A stretch of 64,000 nucleotides of DNA from Dysidea avara (GCF_963678975.1 NC_089276.1:26741555-26805554), one strand, 5' to 3'; positions 1 to 13,060 are shown, numbered from the stretch's first letter. The notes: generated by a model from the letters alone, not told the origin. Numbers and translations: made by a program.

Positions 1-2
1 AT

Positions 3-2237
3 CTGAGACGTGTGACAAAATGGATGTGTGACAAAATTCCATCAATTTCAGTTGGATTAATGATCTGTGATAACTGTAGAAAGCAGCTTTACAAGGTACC
101 TTATCCTAGTACACAATTAGAATATCAGGTCTCTGATTATGATTCCACTGAACCTGAATGTGACTTGCCAGAGCCACTAGAACTTTCATCCATCAATCAG
201 TGTTTAGAAGAGATTGGAGAAACTCCCATTGTAAAGGAAAAACTTAGCCAGCAAAAATATCCAAAGCATAAGCTTCAAAAGATCAGTGCTTCTATTAAAA
301 GAACGGTATTTAAGGACAGAGAGGTTAGATACTCTGATGATGAAAGTGAAATAATTGGTCAGTTGAAGGATGAGTTTCACTCAACCAACCAGCGAAGCAA
401 AAAGATGCAAATTCTTACGGTACTTCCAAAGAGTTGGACTATTCAGCAGATCCACACTGAATTTGGAGCTACATATTACATGGCCAGAAAAGCAAAACAC
501 CTTGTTAAAGAATCAGGAATTCTGGCTACCCCCAATCCTAAGTTAGGCCACCACATTGACCACCAAACTGCATTACAGGTTTTCCAGTTTTACGAAAGTG
601 ATGAAATTAGTAGATTAATGCCTGGCAAAAAGGATTTTGTTTCTGTGAAGCAAGGCGAACAAAGAGTTCAAGAACAAAAGCGATTAATTTTGAGCAATCT
701 AAAAGAATTATACCGACTCTTCAAAGACAACTTCCCTACTGAAAAAGTAGGTTTCTCTAAATTTGCAGAACTTAGGCCCAAACACTGTGTTCTGGCTGGA
801 GCAAGTGGGACACACTCTGTTTGTGTTTGCACTATTCATCAAAATGTGAAGTTAATGATAAATGGTGCAAGTTTACGTGGTCTCTCTAAAGATAGTGAGA
901 TACTGTTGGATACATATCACAGTTGCTTGGCCCAAATCATATGTAACCCGGCATTACCTAGATGCTACTTGGGTTGCTGCCAGTATTGTCCTGGTATCAG
1001 CAAGCTTAAGAACCATCTCCAGATACTCCTAGAAGAAAACATGATTGATGAGATTGTATACAAGCAGTGGGTATCAGTTGACAGGTCTACCCTTGAATCG
1101 ATTTGCAATTCATCTGATGATTTTGTGGAATCATTTTGTGAAAAGCTTAATCTATTACTCTCTCATTCATTTATTGCAACACAGCAGGCTGTATTCTATA
1201 AAGATTGTAAATCTTGTATGAAAACTGGAGAAGTGCTTGTCACCGTTGATTTTGCTGAAAACTATGCTTTTGTTCTTCAGGATGCAGCTCAAGGGTTCCA
1301 TTGGAACAATGCTCAAGCTACTGTTCATCCATTTGTCGTATACTATACTAATTCAGACAAATTATGCCATCTCAGCTATGTAGTCATATCTGATTGTATG
1401 CACCATGACACTGTAGCATTCCACCTCTTTCAGAAAAGCTTTATTACATTTTTGATGGCAAAACTTCCCTCTTCTCTCAAAAAGGTGACCTACTTTTCTG
1501 ACGGTGCAGCTGCTCAATACAAAAACCGCAAGAATTTTATTAATTTATGCCATCATGAAATAGACTTTGGAATACCAGCTGAGTGGCACTTCTTTGCAAC
1601 ATCACATGGTAAAGGTGCTTGTGATGGAGTTGGTGGAACAGTGAAAAGACTGGCAGCAAAAGCTAGTTTGCAAAGACCCTATGACCAGCAGATAATGACA
1701 CCTCGTCAATTATATGACTGGGCTTCTGAAAACATAAAGGCAACTTTCTTTGGATATTGCACAACAGAAGAGTATGAAACAGAACTGGTTGCTCTACGAC
1801 AAAGATTTGAGCAAACTCGAACAATTCCTGGCACACGAAAAATGCATTCATTTATTCCACAGTCCACAGACACGGTTGAAACAAGGCAATATTCCACATC
1901 AACTGAATTTAAAGTTCAGAAAGTGACTGCAGGTGATGCTGTCTTATCTTTAGATCAAATACGAGGGTTTGTTACTTGTGTCTATGATCAGAAATGGTGG
2001 TTGGCTTGTGTGCTTGAGACTGACACAGAAGACCTAGAAGTTAAAGTAAGTTTTCTTCACCCTAATGGACCAGCACACTCTTTCAGGTATCCTTGCATAC
2101 CAGACATTCTTCGGGTAACTACCAGTGATGTTCTGACTATAGTTGATCCTAGGACAACCACAGGCAGAGTTTACACAATCACACAAAAGGAAAGCAAAAC
2201 TGCTTCGGAGAAGTTACAGAGAATAATTTTAACCTAA
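3..2237 (+). CDS. Uncharacterised RNase H-like / transposase-like protein, 5' end outside window
   Basis: One open frame of about 745 codons with no intron; it is open to the window edge, so the true start is probably upstream (the first in-frame ATG is at 24). It ends in TAA at 2235-2237. The N-terminus shows the tail of a Cys pair (CDNCRKQLYKVP), probably the last half of a zinc finger. Counting from base 12, residues about 409-440 (VTVDFAENYAF) give D413 and E416, residues 494-505 contain SDGAAAQYKN (D497), and residues 530-545 contain SHGKGACDGVGGTVKR (D538). This Asp spacing between hydrophobic strands suggests an RNase H-like catalytic core, as in DDE/D transposases. I know relatives as uncharacterised proteins in many invertebrate genomes, without a defined function. 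Catalysis and superfamily are inference. The long intact frame suggests a recent or selected copy; terminal repeats could not be found because the 5' side is missing. Confidence 0.8.
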   Translation: MRRVTKWMCDKIPSISVGLMICDNCRKQLYKVPYPSTQLEYQVSDYDSTEPECDLPEPLELSSINQCLEEIGETPIVKEKLSQQKYPKHKLQKISASIKRTVFKDREVRYSDDESEIIGQLKDEFHSTNQRSKKMQILTVLPKSWTIQQIHTEFGATYYMARKAKHLVKESGILATPNPKLGHHIDHQTALQVFQFYESDEISRLMPGKKDFVSVKQGEQRVQEQKRLILSNLKELYRLFKDNFPTEKVGFSKFAELRPKHCVLAGASGTHSVCVCTIHQNVKLMINGASLRGLSKDSEILLDTYHSCLAQIICNPALPRCYLGCCQYCPGISKLKNHLQILLEENMIDEIVYKQWVSVDRSTLESICNSSDDFVESFCEKLNLLLSHSFIATQQAVFYKDCKSCMKTGEVLVTVDFAENYAFVLQDAAQGFHWNNAQATVHPFVVYYTNSDKLCHLSYVVISDCMHHDTVAFHLFQKSFITFLMAKLPSSLKKVTYFSDGAAAQYKNRKNFINLCHHEIDFGIPAEWHFFATSHGKGACDGVGGTVKRLAAKASLQRPYDQQIMTPRQLYDWASENIKATFFGYCTTEEYETELVALRQRFEQTRTIPGTRKMHSFIPQSTDTVETRQYSTSTEFKVQKVTAGDAVLSLDQIRGFVTCVYDQKWWLACVLETDTEDLEVKVSFLHPNGPAHSFRYPCIPDILRVTTSDVLTIVDPRTTTGRVYTITQKESKTASEKLQRIILT

Positions 2238-3330
2238 GAAAATACATTGTACGTACTTTTTGCTTAATCAGCACAATATTTTGTAAATAATATACAGTAT
2301 TATGGAAGCTTTGTAATTTGACATAGCATAACAAAATGACTCATATTAACGTTGACCCTGGGACTCAAACAAGAAATATACTGCATTAGAGAATTATCCT
2401 AAAACATACGTAAGTACTCAATGTATGGTCTTTCTATACAGGTGGTCACTATTAAAGGTCATACTTTACCTAGATACCTCCACTGCATAAAAACAAATCT
2501 GTGGTCTTGTTAGATCTGAGTATTGGTGGTATAAGTCTCCATACAGCAGTTATAGGCTACAAAATTCCACTACATACCCCAACATATTTAATTATAACTC
2601 TTGAGTCCCTCATGGTCCCACAACCAAAATTTCATCAAACATGGACCATGACCTAATTGTTATCTCAGAAAAAATTCAAAGAATTTTAAGCACCATTTTT
2701 TGAAATATTGAATATTAAAGTTTCAAACAAAGCACCACTTAACCTTAATTAATTAGATATCCCATAATTGTTTGATAATTTTAAAGATCGGTCAATATTC
2801 TTTCATTTGTGAAAAATTTGCTTAAAAATAATAATGTAGTAAAGGGTTATAGCCAATTTTGTAACTCAAAGCAGATTGATTCTTTATGAAATATTCAAAA
2901 TATTTGTTGTCATAATTCAGAAACTATGCAGTGTATGGGGCTAAATTTTTTTACAGGTGGTAAGCACGACAGGTACTATGATCACACCAAGTTTCGTTGA
3001 AATCCGAGAGGTGATCCAAAATTCTGTGTTGATTTGACACGGAATGACCCATAGGTCAGTTCAGTACCTAAAGTTTACCAAATACTTGATATATTATGTA
3101 GCACTCAGACTACTAGCATTTGACAATCTGCAAAATTAAATCTTCATCAGCATCTGGGGGCTGTGCTCCCACACCCTTCCATCTACCTTCCCCTTTGAAT
3201 AATCCTGGGCATGCCCATTAGAGCTACTTAGAACTTTGTCATGTTCAATTTCATCATTAAAATGCCACTCTGACTAATGCACATGGCATTTTTCTATTCT
3301 CAACACATTGTTTAGAGCAGTGTAGCTAGT
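2238..3330. other. AT-rich non-coding stretch
   Basis: No splice-bounded exon, long frame or clear repeat was recognised here. It probably holds the 3' flank of the upstream ORF and old repeat sequence. Confidence 0.5.
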
Positions 3331-3510
3331 TATAGGGTTGATGTCAGTAGAGATTAGATTAGATTATCAATTTTTGTCAAAAGATATGGATACACAGAAG
3401 GCTATAGCCTGCAAACATGCTCCTCACACACATAAAGACAACATATATACACACAGGACAAGTAACCACACAGTTGCAAAATACAAAACAGTCAAAAATA
3501 CAATTAAATG

Positions 3511-3780
3511 TTACAATAAAAGAAAGCAATGAAGAGCAGACCTAAGTGCAGTCTGATTTGACAGCTGTAAAATGTGAATGGGAATAGTGTTCCAAAGAAA
3601 AGGAGTGTTAACAAAGAAAGAGTATCGATATGGATTAATAGTCGAGGATGGAATTGATAGCGTCAGTGAATGCGATCTAGTGACAGTAGAAGAAAATTGA
3701 AAATGTCTTGAAAATGGAAAAGAGAGGTAAGACACTAACATACTAGTCTCGTGTGAAGCTCCCTCTACAATCTATGCGTC
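3511..3780 (-). pseudogene. 3' tail of a LINE-type reverse transcriptase ORF (fragment)
   Basis: The minus strand encodes the motif string typical of the C-terminal end of LINE ORF2 proteins: ETSMLVSYL, then RSHSLT, then YRYSFFVNTPFLWNTIPIHI. The family's usual form is 'SVTSML..L...TR.H......Y..SFFPRTI..WN.LP..I'. The segment between the first two blocks is shorter than in intact elements and the frame is closed upstream by a stop near 3771, so this is a decayed, 5'-truncated copy. It lies back to back with the plus-strand retroelement fragment at 3.8 kb. The LINE clade (CR1/L2-like or similar) is not resolved. Confidence 0.6.
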
Positions 3781-3789
3781 AGCTGTCCG

Positions 3790-4340
3790 AATGGAGCCTT
3801 CTCCACCATCCGCCACCCGAGATTTGACTGTAGAATTAATGTCAGAGGTTTGTCATGATGTATCTACTGAACCCCCCCTTCAACCCTTGAGTGGTGAATC
3901 TCTCTCCCTATGTACAGCTAACCAAGATGTTGGTGCTTGCTTGGACATCAAGGCTTCTGGCTTCTGGGGTTCTTGGTTTGAACCTACTTTTTTGATGTTA
4001 GAATATTTAACCCTAATGCCCCTTCAAACCGTTGTAATCCCTATTGCCAGCATGAAACTTCGAAGCGCCATCAGTATGAGGAGAGAGTGCGAGAGGTGGA
4101 ACACAGTAATTTAAGTCTTCTTGTTTTTTCAACTTCTGGAGGCATGGGTGCCTCCACCACTGTGGCTTACAAGCGCCTGGTCTTCCATCATGTAAGTGGA
4201 AATCACTCTACTGTAGGGTGATGAGCTGGCTTCACTGCCATCTTGGCTTCTCCTTATTGCACTCTGCCATCATGTGCATAAGGGGTTCTTGCTCCTCCTC
4301 TGGTCATCCCTTTAAGGGTCATGTTCCAGCATCAGTTGAC
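3790..4340 (+). pseudogene. C-terminal part of a cnidarian/sponge-type retroelement ORF, frameshifted
   Basis: The first frame (from 3791) reads RDLTVELMSEVCHDV, TEPPLQPLSGE and CLDIKASGFWG. After a shift in the T-run near 3988, a second frame reads FFDVRIFNPNAPSNRC, REVEH, STSGGMG and AYKRL. A third frame after about 4225 reads SWLHCHLGFSLL and SAIMCIRGS. I recognise these blocks as the C-terminal region of a retroelement protein common in sponge and coral genomes, whose pre-RT region is also present in this window at 63.3-64 kb. The conserved Asp pair (LDI..., FDVR) could belong to a PD-(D/E)XK-like nuclease fold; that is inference. At least two frameshifts make this copy inactive. The polypyrimidine-rich sequence to about 4480 may be its 3' UTR. 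Confidence 0.6.
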
Positions 4341-4399
4341 CTAGCACTGGGGGAGGGGTGTCTTGGGGCCGTTTAAACCCATTTCCTTTTTTTCTTTTC

Positions 4400-5640
4400 T
4401 ATTCTGTGTTCTGTAGGTTCTAGCTCTGTAGGTGTAGGGATAGGCTAAACCTTTTTTTTTTTTTTCATAGAACATCTTAGCATAGAGTAGATTTAAAAAA
4501 ATGTAAAGAGTGGTGTCCGAACTAGATACATAGTTAGCTACTATTGTAATTATCATTGTAATTGTATGTGTATAATAATTTTTTTTCTCTTTTTGTACCT
4601 TGCCATGCCCACAGTAGTGCTCTAGACAGCCTACTCTGTGGTCGCATGCAGTCCGAGGTTACACATGCTTCGATCTTTCTTTTTCATTCCTGTACATATT
4701 TTCTCATGTAATGATGGCTCTCTCTCTATGCGTGTGTAGCCAGACCCTTTTCTTTCTTTGGTGTAGGGACGGGGAAAAAAGGCTGCCTTTTCTTTCCCGA
4801 GAAAGAAAAGGCTCTGGCTATACGTGATACGTGAAACTGGCTATTTAAACTAACACATACGTACTTTCAAACAGATTTAGTTAGTGACATGCACTTCATA
4901 CCTAATGCCCAGTCCGTCGTGTCCATAAACTCCACGCAGATCGCTACAAATCTAGAGGTAAAATCAGAAAGTCTTGCAGAAATTGAGGCAAGCGGCTGTA
5001 GCGCACGTGAGTGCACGTGCATCATGGTGCGCGTCCTTTGGATGGACTCTGAGGTACTCTCTAACGTCCTATGCAATCCAGGGACGATGGCGATGCTCGC
5101 GTAACATTAAATGAAGACGCTGCACTCCTCCCCAGTCTACAGTTGAAGTGAAGGATGGGACACAAGTTGACAAGCCCACGTAAACAGCCGAGAAGCAGCA
5201 GGCGGGCAATAATGTGCGTGAAAGCACTGAGAGCTAATGAATAAGAGGTACAGAACATTTGATTTGATTTTTAAGCCAATCGCAATGTTCTTTGGCTCTT
5301 TTAACGTGCAAGCCGAGGGGGTGGTGGTGGGGAAGGGAGGGTGGTGTACTCTGTGCAGGTGGATCTGTGACCACAGTCAAACACGAGTAAACGGAAGTGT
5401 TGACTCTAAGTCACAGGTCAAGGTAGCTAACTGATATTAGTAGAAACTATGCATGTGTGCACTCATGAACTTCATTTATAGCTAGCCATACTTTCTTTGA
5501 TTGTCACTTCAAAGATGTAAATATTGCTAGCTATTTTCAAAAAAAAAATTTTTTTGTTTGTTATTTCCAAATTTTTAACCTTTCGAAAATTTCCCACTAT
5601 ACGGTAGTATTATTAAGAGATTTATGTGTCTTCTGTTGTA
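4400..5640. other. Non-coding stretch upstream of the VCP pseudogene
   Basis: Contains T-rich runs and a short inverted repeat near 4745-4820 (CCTTTTCTTTC paired with GAAAGAAAAGG). No VCP N-domain exon could be found, so the pseudogene appears to begin at the first AAA module. Confidence 0.45.
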
Positions 5641-6660
5641 GATGATTGAGTTACCATTGTAGCATCCACAACTATTCAAAGCTATTGGAGTCAAGGTATG
5701 TGTAATTTCAACTTGAAAGTGGATCATACATCAGTCACAATTTTTACAGCCACCTAGGAGAGTTTTATTGTATGGCCCACCAGGAGGTGGATAGCTAGGT
5801 ATGTAAGTTATTAAGAATATATCACTGTTAAACTGTCTGTCTAATTGTTGCAACTGTGTATATGTGGTTATGTGTAACCTGCTATGTTGTTCTGATACTG
5901 ATTGACATACAGAACTGTTTCTGGCTCCTATTCTCTTGATAAATGTGACCCACTGAGGAAAAGCCTGACTGGTTTACATTTTCCTTGAACTTCATTTTAT
6001 GATTTCCTTATTGTTTACAGGGAAAAACCAATGGACTGTTAAAGTTTCAGCCTTATCTGGTAAGTACTTTTGGAGTTATAGTGATAGACAACTAGATCAG
6101 AAAAGCAAAACAATCGATTTGTCACAGACACTCGTTTAAGCAATCATAAGTTTTGAATGCGATGGGCTATGGAATTGGGACTTGTGTCATTCAATTCACC
6201 ATGAACTGGGGCATTCAATAAGGTGTAGTTTTTGGCCTAAATACACCCATGCTATTAAGCAAGAAGGCTGTTCAAGCTGACAAACGGCGACAATTAAGTT
6301 TTTTTTACCGCAACGTAAACAAACACACGTAACTCATGTTTGCTTCATGGTACAGAAACGAAGATATTCTTTTTCTCCATGAAGGGGCAAATCCAGTAAT
6401 ATAGTGGATATTTCAATTTGAGTCTTCCTTCACTGTGTTATGAAGCGATTAAAACATTTATGTAGCACACGTTTTTTACCCAATGTATTTCAGTAGCAAA
6501 TATATCAAAACCAGAATTATACAAACCAGTCAGGTTTTCACTCAGCAGATCACAAATTGTAAGGCTGTACATGGGAGTATTATGATACAATACGATAGTA
6601 CTGTATAGTAGGGGTTGGTAAGAAATCATATGGTTTCGTGGATTTTGCACTTTAAAAAAT

Positions 6661-6725
6661 GGCCTTGCAATAAGTTACCCAAAATCACACATTTTTAATA
6701 GTCTGCCTTAGAGTATTCATTCTAC
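6661..6725 (+). repeat. Short dispersed repeat, copy 1 of 2 in this intron series
   Basis: Shares GTTACCC, TCACACATTTT and AATAGTCTGCC.TAGAGTATTCA with 9185-9232. Both copies lie in the VCP-pseudogene introns in the same orientation, so they are copies of one interspersed repeat or an internal duplication. Confidence 0.6.
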
Positions 6726-6742
6726 TAAACCTATACCTGTTA

Positions 6743-6760
6743 TTGTGTGTGTGCATGTGT

Positions 6761-6841
<81 letters not shown>
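6743..6841. repeat. (GT)n microsatellite
   Basis: About 80 bases of near-pure GT dinucleotide inside a VCP-pseudogene intron, preceded by an imperfect GTGCATGTGTACGTG stretch. Short frames across it are artefacts. Confidence 0.95.
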
Positions 6842-6842
<1 letters not shown>

Positions 6843-7254
6843 ATCGGCCTGGTAATTGGTTCCTGGTTCAATTCTGGGTTACATCAAATGTATTATTGTT
6901 GTTTCCTTGAGCAAGAAACTTTACTCACATTGATCTAGTCTACCCAGCTGTTTAAGTGGTGGCCTGATGTCAACTGGGGAAGTAGCCCACCAAGCTGTAA
7001 CATCAGTGGGTACCTGGTATTAACTGGGGAAACTAATGCCAATTGTCCATGTCTTGCACAGCCGGTGAAGGTCCAGGCAAGACTTCAGGTGCCCACACCT
7101 TCACCTGTGGGACATGGTACAGCCTCCTGCGGGTTTCTAGTCCTGCCCCAGGAGCAATTGTCTGCACTGACTCCTAGCACTTGAGTAGCACACACGTGTC
7201 CCGTGGTGGTTAACTGGGTAGGCGTGACCATGCTAACGTGGCAGCTAAAGGTGC

Positions 7255-7264
7255 TGTGTGTGTG

Positions 7265-7338
<74 letters not shown>
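7255..7338. repeat. (TG)n microsatellite
   Basis: Near-pure TG run of about 75 bases, in the intron just upstream of the Walker B pseudo-exon (7532). It joins an apparent frame to the exon but is not coding. Confidence 0.95.
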
Positions 7339-7339
<1 letters not shown>

Positions 7340-7655
7340 CTCCATGCTTACCCCGGCATGCTCTCACCAACAGCACTGCAGGTATAACGTGGAGAGACAG
7401 AAAAGTGGCCATTTCTCGCTTTATAGTCAGACTTTTGTTTAATGTCTGGTTATATTTAAATGGCCTACATTCTGTGTTGTACACATGGAGTATCATTGTT
7501 TGTCATCTTTACTTGTGTCATTTTATTGTAGCCTTTGAGGAAGCAGAGAAGAATGCTCCTGCTATTATCTTCATTGATGAAATAGATGCTATTGCTCCCA
7601 AGATAGATAAGGTATTTGTGACCTTCTGTTACTCTGTGTTTATTACCAATTGTAA

Positions 7656-7814
<159 letters not shown>

Positions 7815-8555
7815 TAAAACATCAATTTTGATTATATGTATGTGGTACTGCTGGCAAAAAAGCCTGGGTAGTATTTTGGGACTTCTGTGTCTGGCCTTTT
7901 ACTTTTTAAACATAAGTATAAGACCGGTAAACCCACTTGTATTACATCTTAGAAAGAGTGGTACCATACTGTACATATCGTAATAATTTGGTGTCTGAAT
8001 AATGTTCAACCAGTTATCAAAACCAAAGTAGCCATTTCTAGCTGTGTTGTAGCCATTTTAAAGCTTTACAAACAAAGAACAACATGAAAAGTGCCTCTAC
8101 AATCAATCTAGTCAGGAAATTACAGACAATTCTCATTGTAATACAAGAGTCAGCACAAGAATTCATTGCACTCCCATAAATGAACACCACAATGATGGAA
8201 GAAGAAATGAAACATAAAGGTGGACCATGATGGATGCACAGTAGCTGCTGTGGTTGGTGAAAAGGCACATGCTGGCCGTAGTGAAGAAGTCAACCCCGTA
8301 GTGTCAAGTTATACTTTGCTGAAAGCACCAGTCAGAATAAATAATTAAAATCCTGCTTTGCAAGAAAGTGCTAATCTTTATCCCGACTATACAGTGCAAC
8401 CATACTACGTATATGATGTTATTTGACTTTTGACGACGAGCATCCAATCTAATAGTATTACTTGTAGAAAAGCTGGAACAAAAAAGGCAGCAAAGAAGCA
8501 TGACACCCTCCCTGGCTTTGGTGTGAATAAGTAAATGTGTTTTCCCAGTAATTAA

Positions 8556-8720
<165 letters not shown>

Positions 8721-8746
8721 TAGTGTATTTTACATGTGTGTTCTAA

Positions 8747-8990
<244 letters not shown>

Positions 8991-10261
8991 TAATGATAGA
9001 AGTGTTGTGTTACACACAGATAAGTGAGAAGATGGATCTCATTGATCTTGAGGATGACACTATATTATTGATGCTGAAGTGATGGACCCCTTGGCAGTAA
9101 CAATGAGAAACTTTTAGGGTATGTCAATGTCATTGAGTATGGTAGTGGTTAATATTACGGATCCACCCTCCCATGAGGATTAATGGTTACCCAAATTCAC
9201 ACATTTTAATAGTCTGCCCTAGAGTATTCACTAAAACTGCAACTGATGTAGTAGGAATCAACCGAATAATACGTACAGTACGTATCTTGTGCTGCTCAAG
9301 TTTAGCAGATTAAGAATTTAAACCACTATCCTCTCTCTTACTACATGCCGTACCATTACCTATCTGCTATATAGGAGGTCTCTGATCATTTCAGAGAACC
9401 TCTCCAGAGGTCTCTGTGATTTTAAAGACCTTGTTATCTCCCAAAGAGCAAAGGATTCCCATTTTCTAAGCAAAGATTTCATCTATCTGCTGCTGGTGTA
9501 TCCAGTCTTGACACTTAACTTACTAGTATGTGTTTACTTTTTATGGTATTACCATATATGTTCATGTACATGTGGGACCAAATATGTACCTATATGGCTT
9601 CAATAATTGGGTGGCTGTTTTAATGAGATGTACAGTGTTTGGGACCAACATGACATGTAATGGTATGGTAGTCTTGTTAATGAGGTAGCCACTAAGTAAT
9701 GTTGTCTACAGTTACAGTTCAGTACACTTGGGAGTGAGTGTGATTTTCTTATGAGGATACAATGAAGACATAGTGCATAAAGTTAGATGTCACTTTCAAC
9801 ACTGTAAAAACTTTAGTAATTTTCTATGAACAAATTTTGTTCCTTGAAGAAGTTTATTGTTTGATGTTTATTGTTTTTTGTGAATCTCTATCGTATTTAT
9901 AGTTGTCAACAAGCCTATTGTACAAGTTATCAAATAATAGGTTTTTCTTCCAAATAGTGATATAGTGGTACCCTCTTATAGGACACCCCTGAATCATGGA
10001 CAACCTCAGCTGTTGACACTATACTCACATTGCTCCAGTCTACCAGTTGTATTTGTGAGAGCCTGAGGTGGTCCAAAGAAGCAAATGACAATTTACTTAA
10101 AGTACTAAGTCCAGGTGGACTGATGGGTGTTCACAATGTCATTGATCCACGAGGTTAGTACAATCCTCCTATGGACCAACCCCCACAATGATTTACCTGT
10201 ATTAGTTTGAGTACCTGCACAGTATTCCAGCTGGTTAGTGTGATCATAAAGTGACATCTAT

Positions 10262-10331
10262 CAGTTTTACTTTGTGTGCTTGAGCCTGTTGAATACTTTG
10301 TGTGCTTGAGCCTGTTGAATACTTTGTGTGC
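10262..10331 (+). repeat. Tandem duplication, 26-27 bp unit
   Basis: The unit ACTTTGTGTGCTTGAGCCTG plus TTGAAT is repeated twice and followed by a partial third copy, inside the VCP-pseudogene region. Confidence 0.85.
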
Positions 10332-11076
10332 TAGTGTGTATTGTATGTACAATATACTTGTGTCATGTAAACACACAGGTGTCCTATGGTCCTCCCTGAT
10401 GTGGTATGACTCTACTTACTAAAATAAGTCCAACTTCATCTCAATAAAGGTTAGCTACTGTTTGTATTTGTAAGGTGAAGGAGTGGACATTTTGTTGTGT
10501 AGGGTCCTTAACTGTTGACCGTGTGGTTTGGAGAATCTGAAGTTTTCAACAAGGTATATTTAACACACGCACACACGCACACACATAAACACTGAATTTA
10601 ACACTAAAAGACACATGTTTATGAGATATGAGAGTGTCAAAACAGGCAGTAATGATTTAGCCAAACTGAGCTTTTGGAAATAGCCAATAGTGGTGTTTGA
10701 ACACATACCTGTTACCGGAGGTATGGTTAGTATGTACATCTTGGACTTGGCTCATTTTATCTAGTGCATAAACGAATGTCTATTTTATGCTTCGAAGGTT
10801 TGAATGCACCATTCGAAGGTTTGATGAATATTTTATGATGCTATAGCTACATATTATGTAGGTGGCATAATTTTGAGTGTATTGTAGCTTAATCCAGTTT
10901 TTGTTTTGGCTCCAGGCTCCCTTTGGCAAATGGAATTTCTCACGTTGACACTATTATTCGTCTGTTTAACAAGATACAGCAGCTGGAGAAACACAGAGCT
11001 GCTGCTAAACAAAGCAGCAGCTATTCCCAAGCAGCTATTCCTGACCTGCTGCTAACACAAAGCTGCTGCTATTCCC

Positions 11077-11110
11077 GAGTTGTGTACTACCTTACAGTAG
11101 TACACAACTC
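11077..11110. repeat. Perfect 14-bp hairpin
   Basis: GAGTTGTGTACTAC and its exact reverse complement GTAGTACACAACTC are separated by six bases (CTTACA). It is preceded by a cluster of GCTGCTGCT/AGCAGCAGC stem sequences (10980-11070). The 122-codon frame over it (10923-11291) matches nothing I recognise. Confidence 0.85.
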
Positions 11111-11894
11111 TGGAATATTCTTCCTCTACAGCTTGTCCCAACTGTACTTCTCAATTAGTGGTGGGCATGGCCACTCATGGTGCGAGCTAATTGACTTGTC
11201 AGACACCTGGTACAACCACCTTCCATTACTTTCTAAGCATAACTGCCCACAGCAAAATTATTCATGGCATGATGAGCACTTGGATTCTTAAGGTCTTTTG
11301 CTCACTAATATGACCAGGTTGTGCATGCGCAAAATTCGAACTTCGCTTATGTCATTTGAATAATTTACCCTTCGAACCATTGAATGAATGCAGTACATTC
11401 GTTTATGCACTAATTTTGTGTATGTGAGCGTGTGTGTGCATATGTTTGTTTGTGTGTGTGTGCATGCGTACGTGCAGGCATGCATATGTATGTGTGTGTG
11501 TGTGATGAAGTAATTTATCTCATTTTACAGACCTGATATTTTTGATCCAGGCCTGACCAGTTGATGTACATTTCTGATTCTCTACTTGATGAATCTGTAA
11601 GTGTATTGTGTAGTGTTGTATTGTAAGAGACACACCTTGTCCAGTCACGTAACAAGCAATTGGATTGTGTTAAACCCCTTATGTAAATGTCCATGTAGTT
11701 TTAAGTTATAATAACCTCAATTATAAAACTGGTGTACACCCACAGCAGCAGACACCTCACCACTTACTTGTATTGACCCTCAACTAACACGTTAACACAC
11801 AGTAACACAATAAATATCCAAAAAGTAACCTACAATACATACACATCTGTGTATGTGGACAATGTAATGTTTAAACTATACTGACCACTTGTAG

Positions 11895-12050
<156 letters not shown>

Positions 12051-12280
12051 TAGGTGGTCCCACACTGTGAGGTATAATGTGTCGTCTGTTGTTTATTTAG
12101 TTTCCCTCTTCAACCACCACAGGATGATGATGGAGATGACTTGTATAGTAACTACACTACTACGTACATCTATTACTCTGTATTTGTGTCAAGAATATGT
12201 GTGTGATTTTTAAATTGACATTATCATGTTTGACACACTAGATTATGTACCGCGATAGATTACTCTAACACAAGTCAGCA

Positions 12281-12322
12281 TGACGTATATATTACGTCAA
12301 GTATATTACGTCACGTATATTG
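12281..12322 (+). repeat. Short tandem GTATATTACGTCA units
   Basis: About three copies of a 13-base unit containing TTACGTCA lie immediately downstream of the VCP-pseudogene end. Confidence 0.7.
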
Positions 12323-12399
12323 TAAAGATCGATTGTGGCTTTTCTTGATTGTTTCACAGTTCGCTTCGAAACTTGATCTCTGACTAAGCAGTGGTTTTT

Positions 12400-12812
12400 C
12401 ATGGCAACTCCGAGTGGGGTTGGGAAATCAGATGAAGGAATATCAGGTGAGCCACTCATAATCAACGTCGATCGTACCATAGCTATGCCGTGCGATCTGA
12501 GAACTGATGGATAGTTGTATTTCACTATATTGTAGATTAATATGCTGTACATTGTCTGCTAATGGTCTTAACAGTCCTCCTGCCATAAAGCTATAACTCA
12601 CTTTGTACGTCCACTGAGATTGAAAAACACCTTATTAGCCTTATATAGATCACAAGCTATGGTGTTGATGGCAACACAAGTGCTTGTTTCTCATCCACCA
12701 AATTCGGTGTTTTGAATTTAGTTACTGGACAGGCAGCTTATGCTGATTTGTCCAGCATGTATGTGCAGAGTGGAGGCCATTACTCATCTGAACTTGTTAA
12801 TCTATGTGTTAG
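12400..12812 (+). CDS. Possible exons of an unidentified gene (weak)
   Basis: An ATG frame reading MATPSGVGKSDEGIS ends at a good donor (GTGAGC near 12448). A second block, about 12651-12812, reads GVDGNTSACFSSTKFG and YADLSSMYVQSGGHYSSEL and ends near a GTAAGT-like donor. The two blocks do not join in a consistent phase with the splice sites I can see, so they may be parts of different genes or fortuitous. No family is recognised. Confidence 0.22.
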
Positions 12813-12984
12813 TAAGTAATTACTATATGTGTATAATATTGTTTTGTTTTTGTACCTGTTTGTGCTGTATATGAGCTTTAACTCTGTTAAGGAAGAACAG
12901 CTCATTGTGATTACTGTACCAATTGCAAGAGGATAATAACAATAAAATCAATTTTGAAAAGCATGTTCCAATTCTCGTATCTAC

Positions 12985-13060
12985 TGCAACAGGGTGTTAT
13001 GAACCATACACGTATGGGGCAGATCACTTGTCCCGTACACGTATGGGTAACCCATATGCA
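12985..13060. repeat. Cluster of CCCATACACGTATGGG-like palindromes, copy 1
   Basis: CCATACACGTATGGG, CCCGTACACGTATGGG and GGGTAACCCATATG follow each other within 75 bases. The same near-palindromic motif is repeated at 14535-14690. Confidence 0.65.

Noticed and set aside
10082-10156. Block reading LKVLSPGGLMGVHNVIDPRG as a VCP exon
   Set aside because: It does not match any VCP segment and lacks a clear acceptor; its origin is unknown.
10923-11291. 122-codon ORF after the VCP D2 remnant
   Set aside because: No homology to VCP or another family; it includes hairpin sequence and has no splice or start support.
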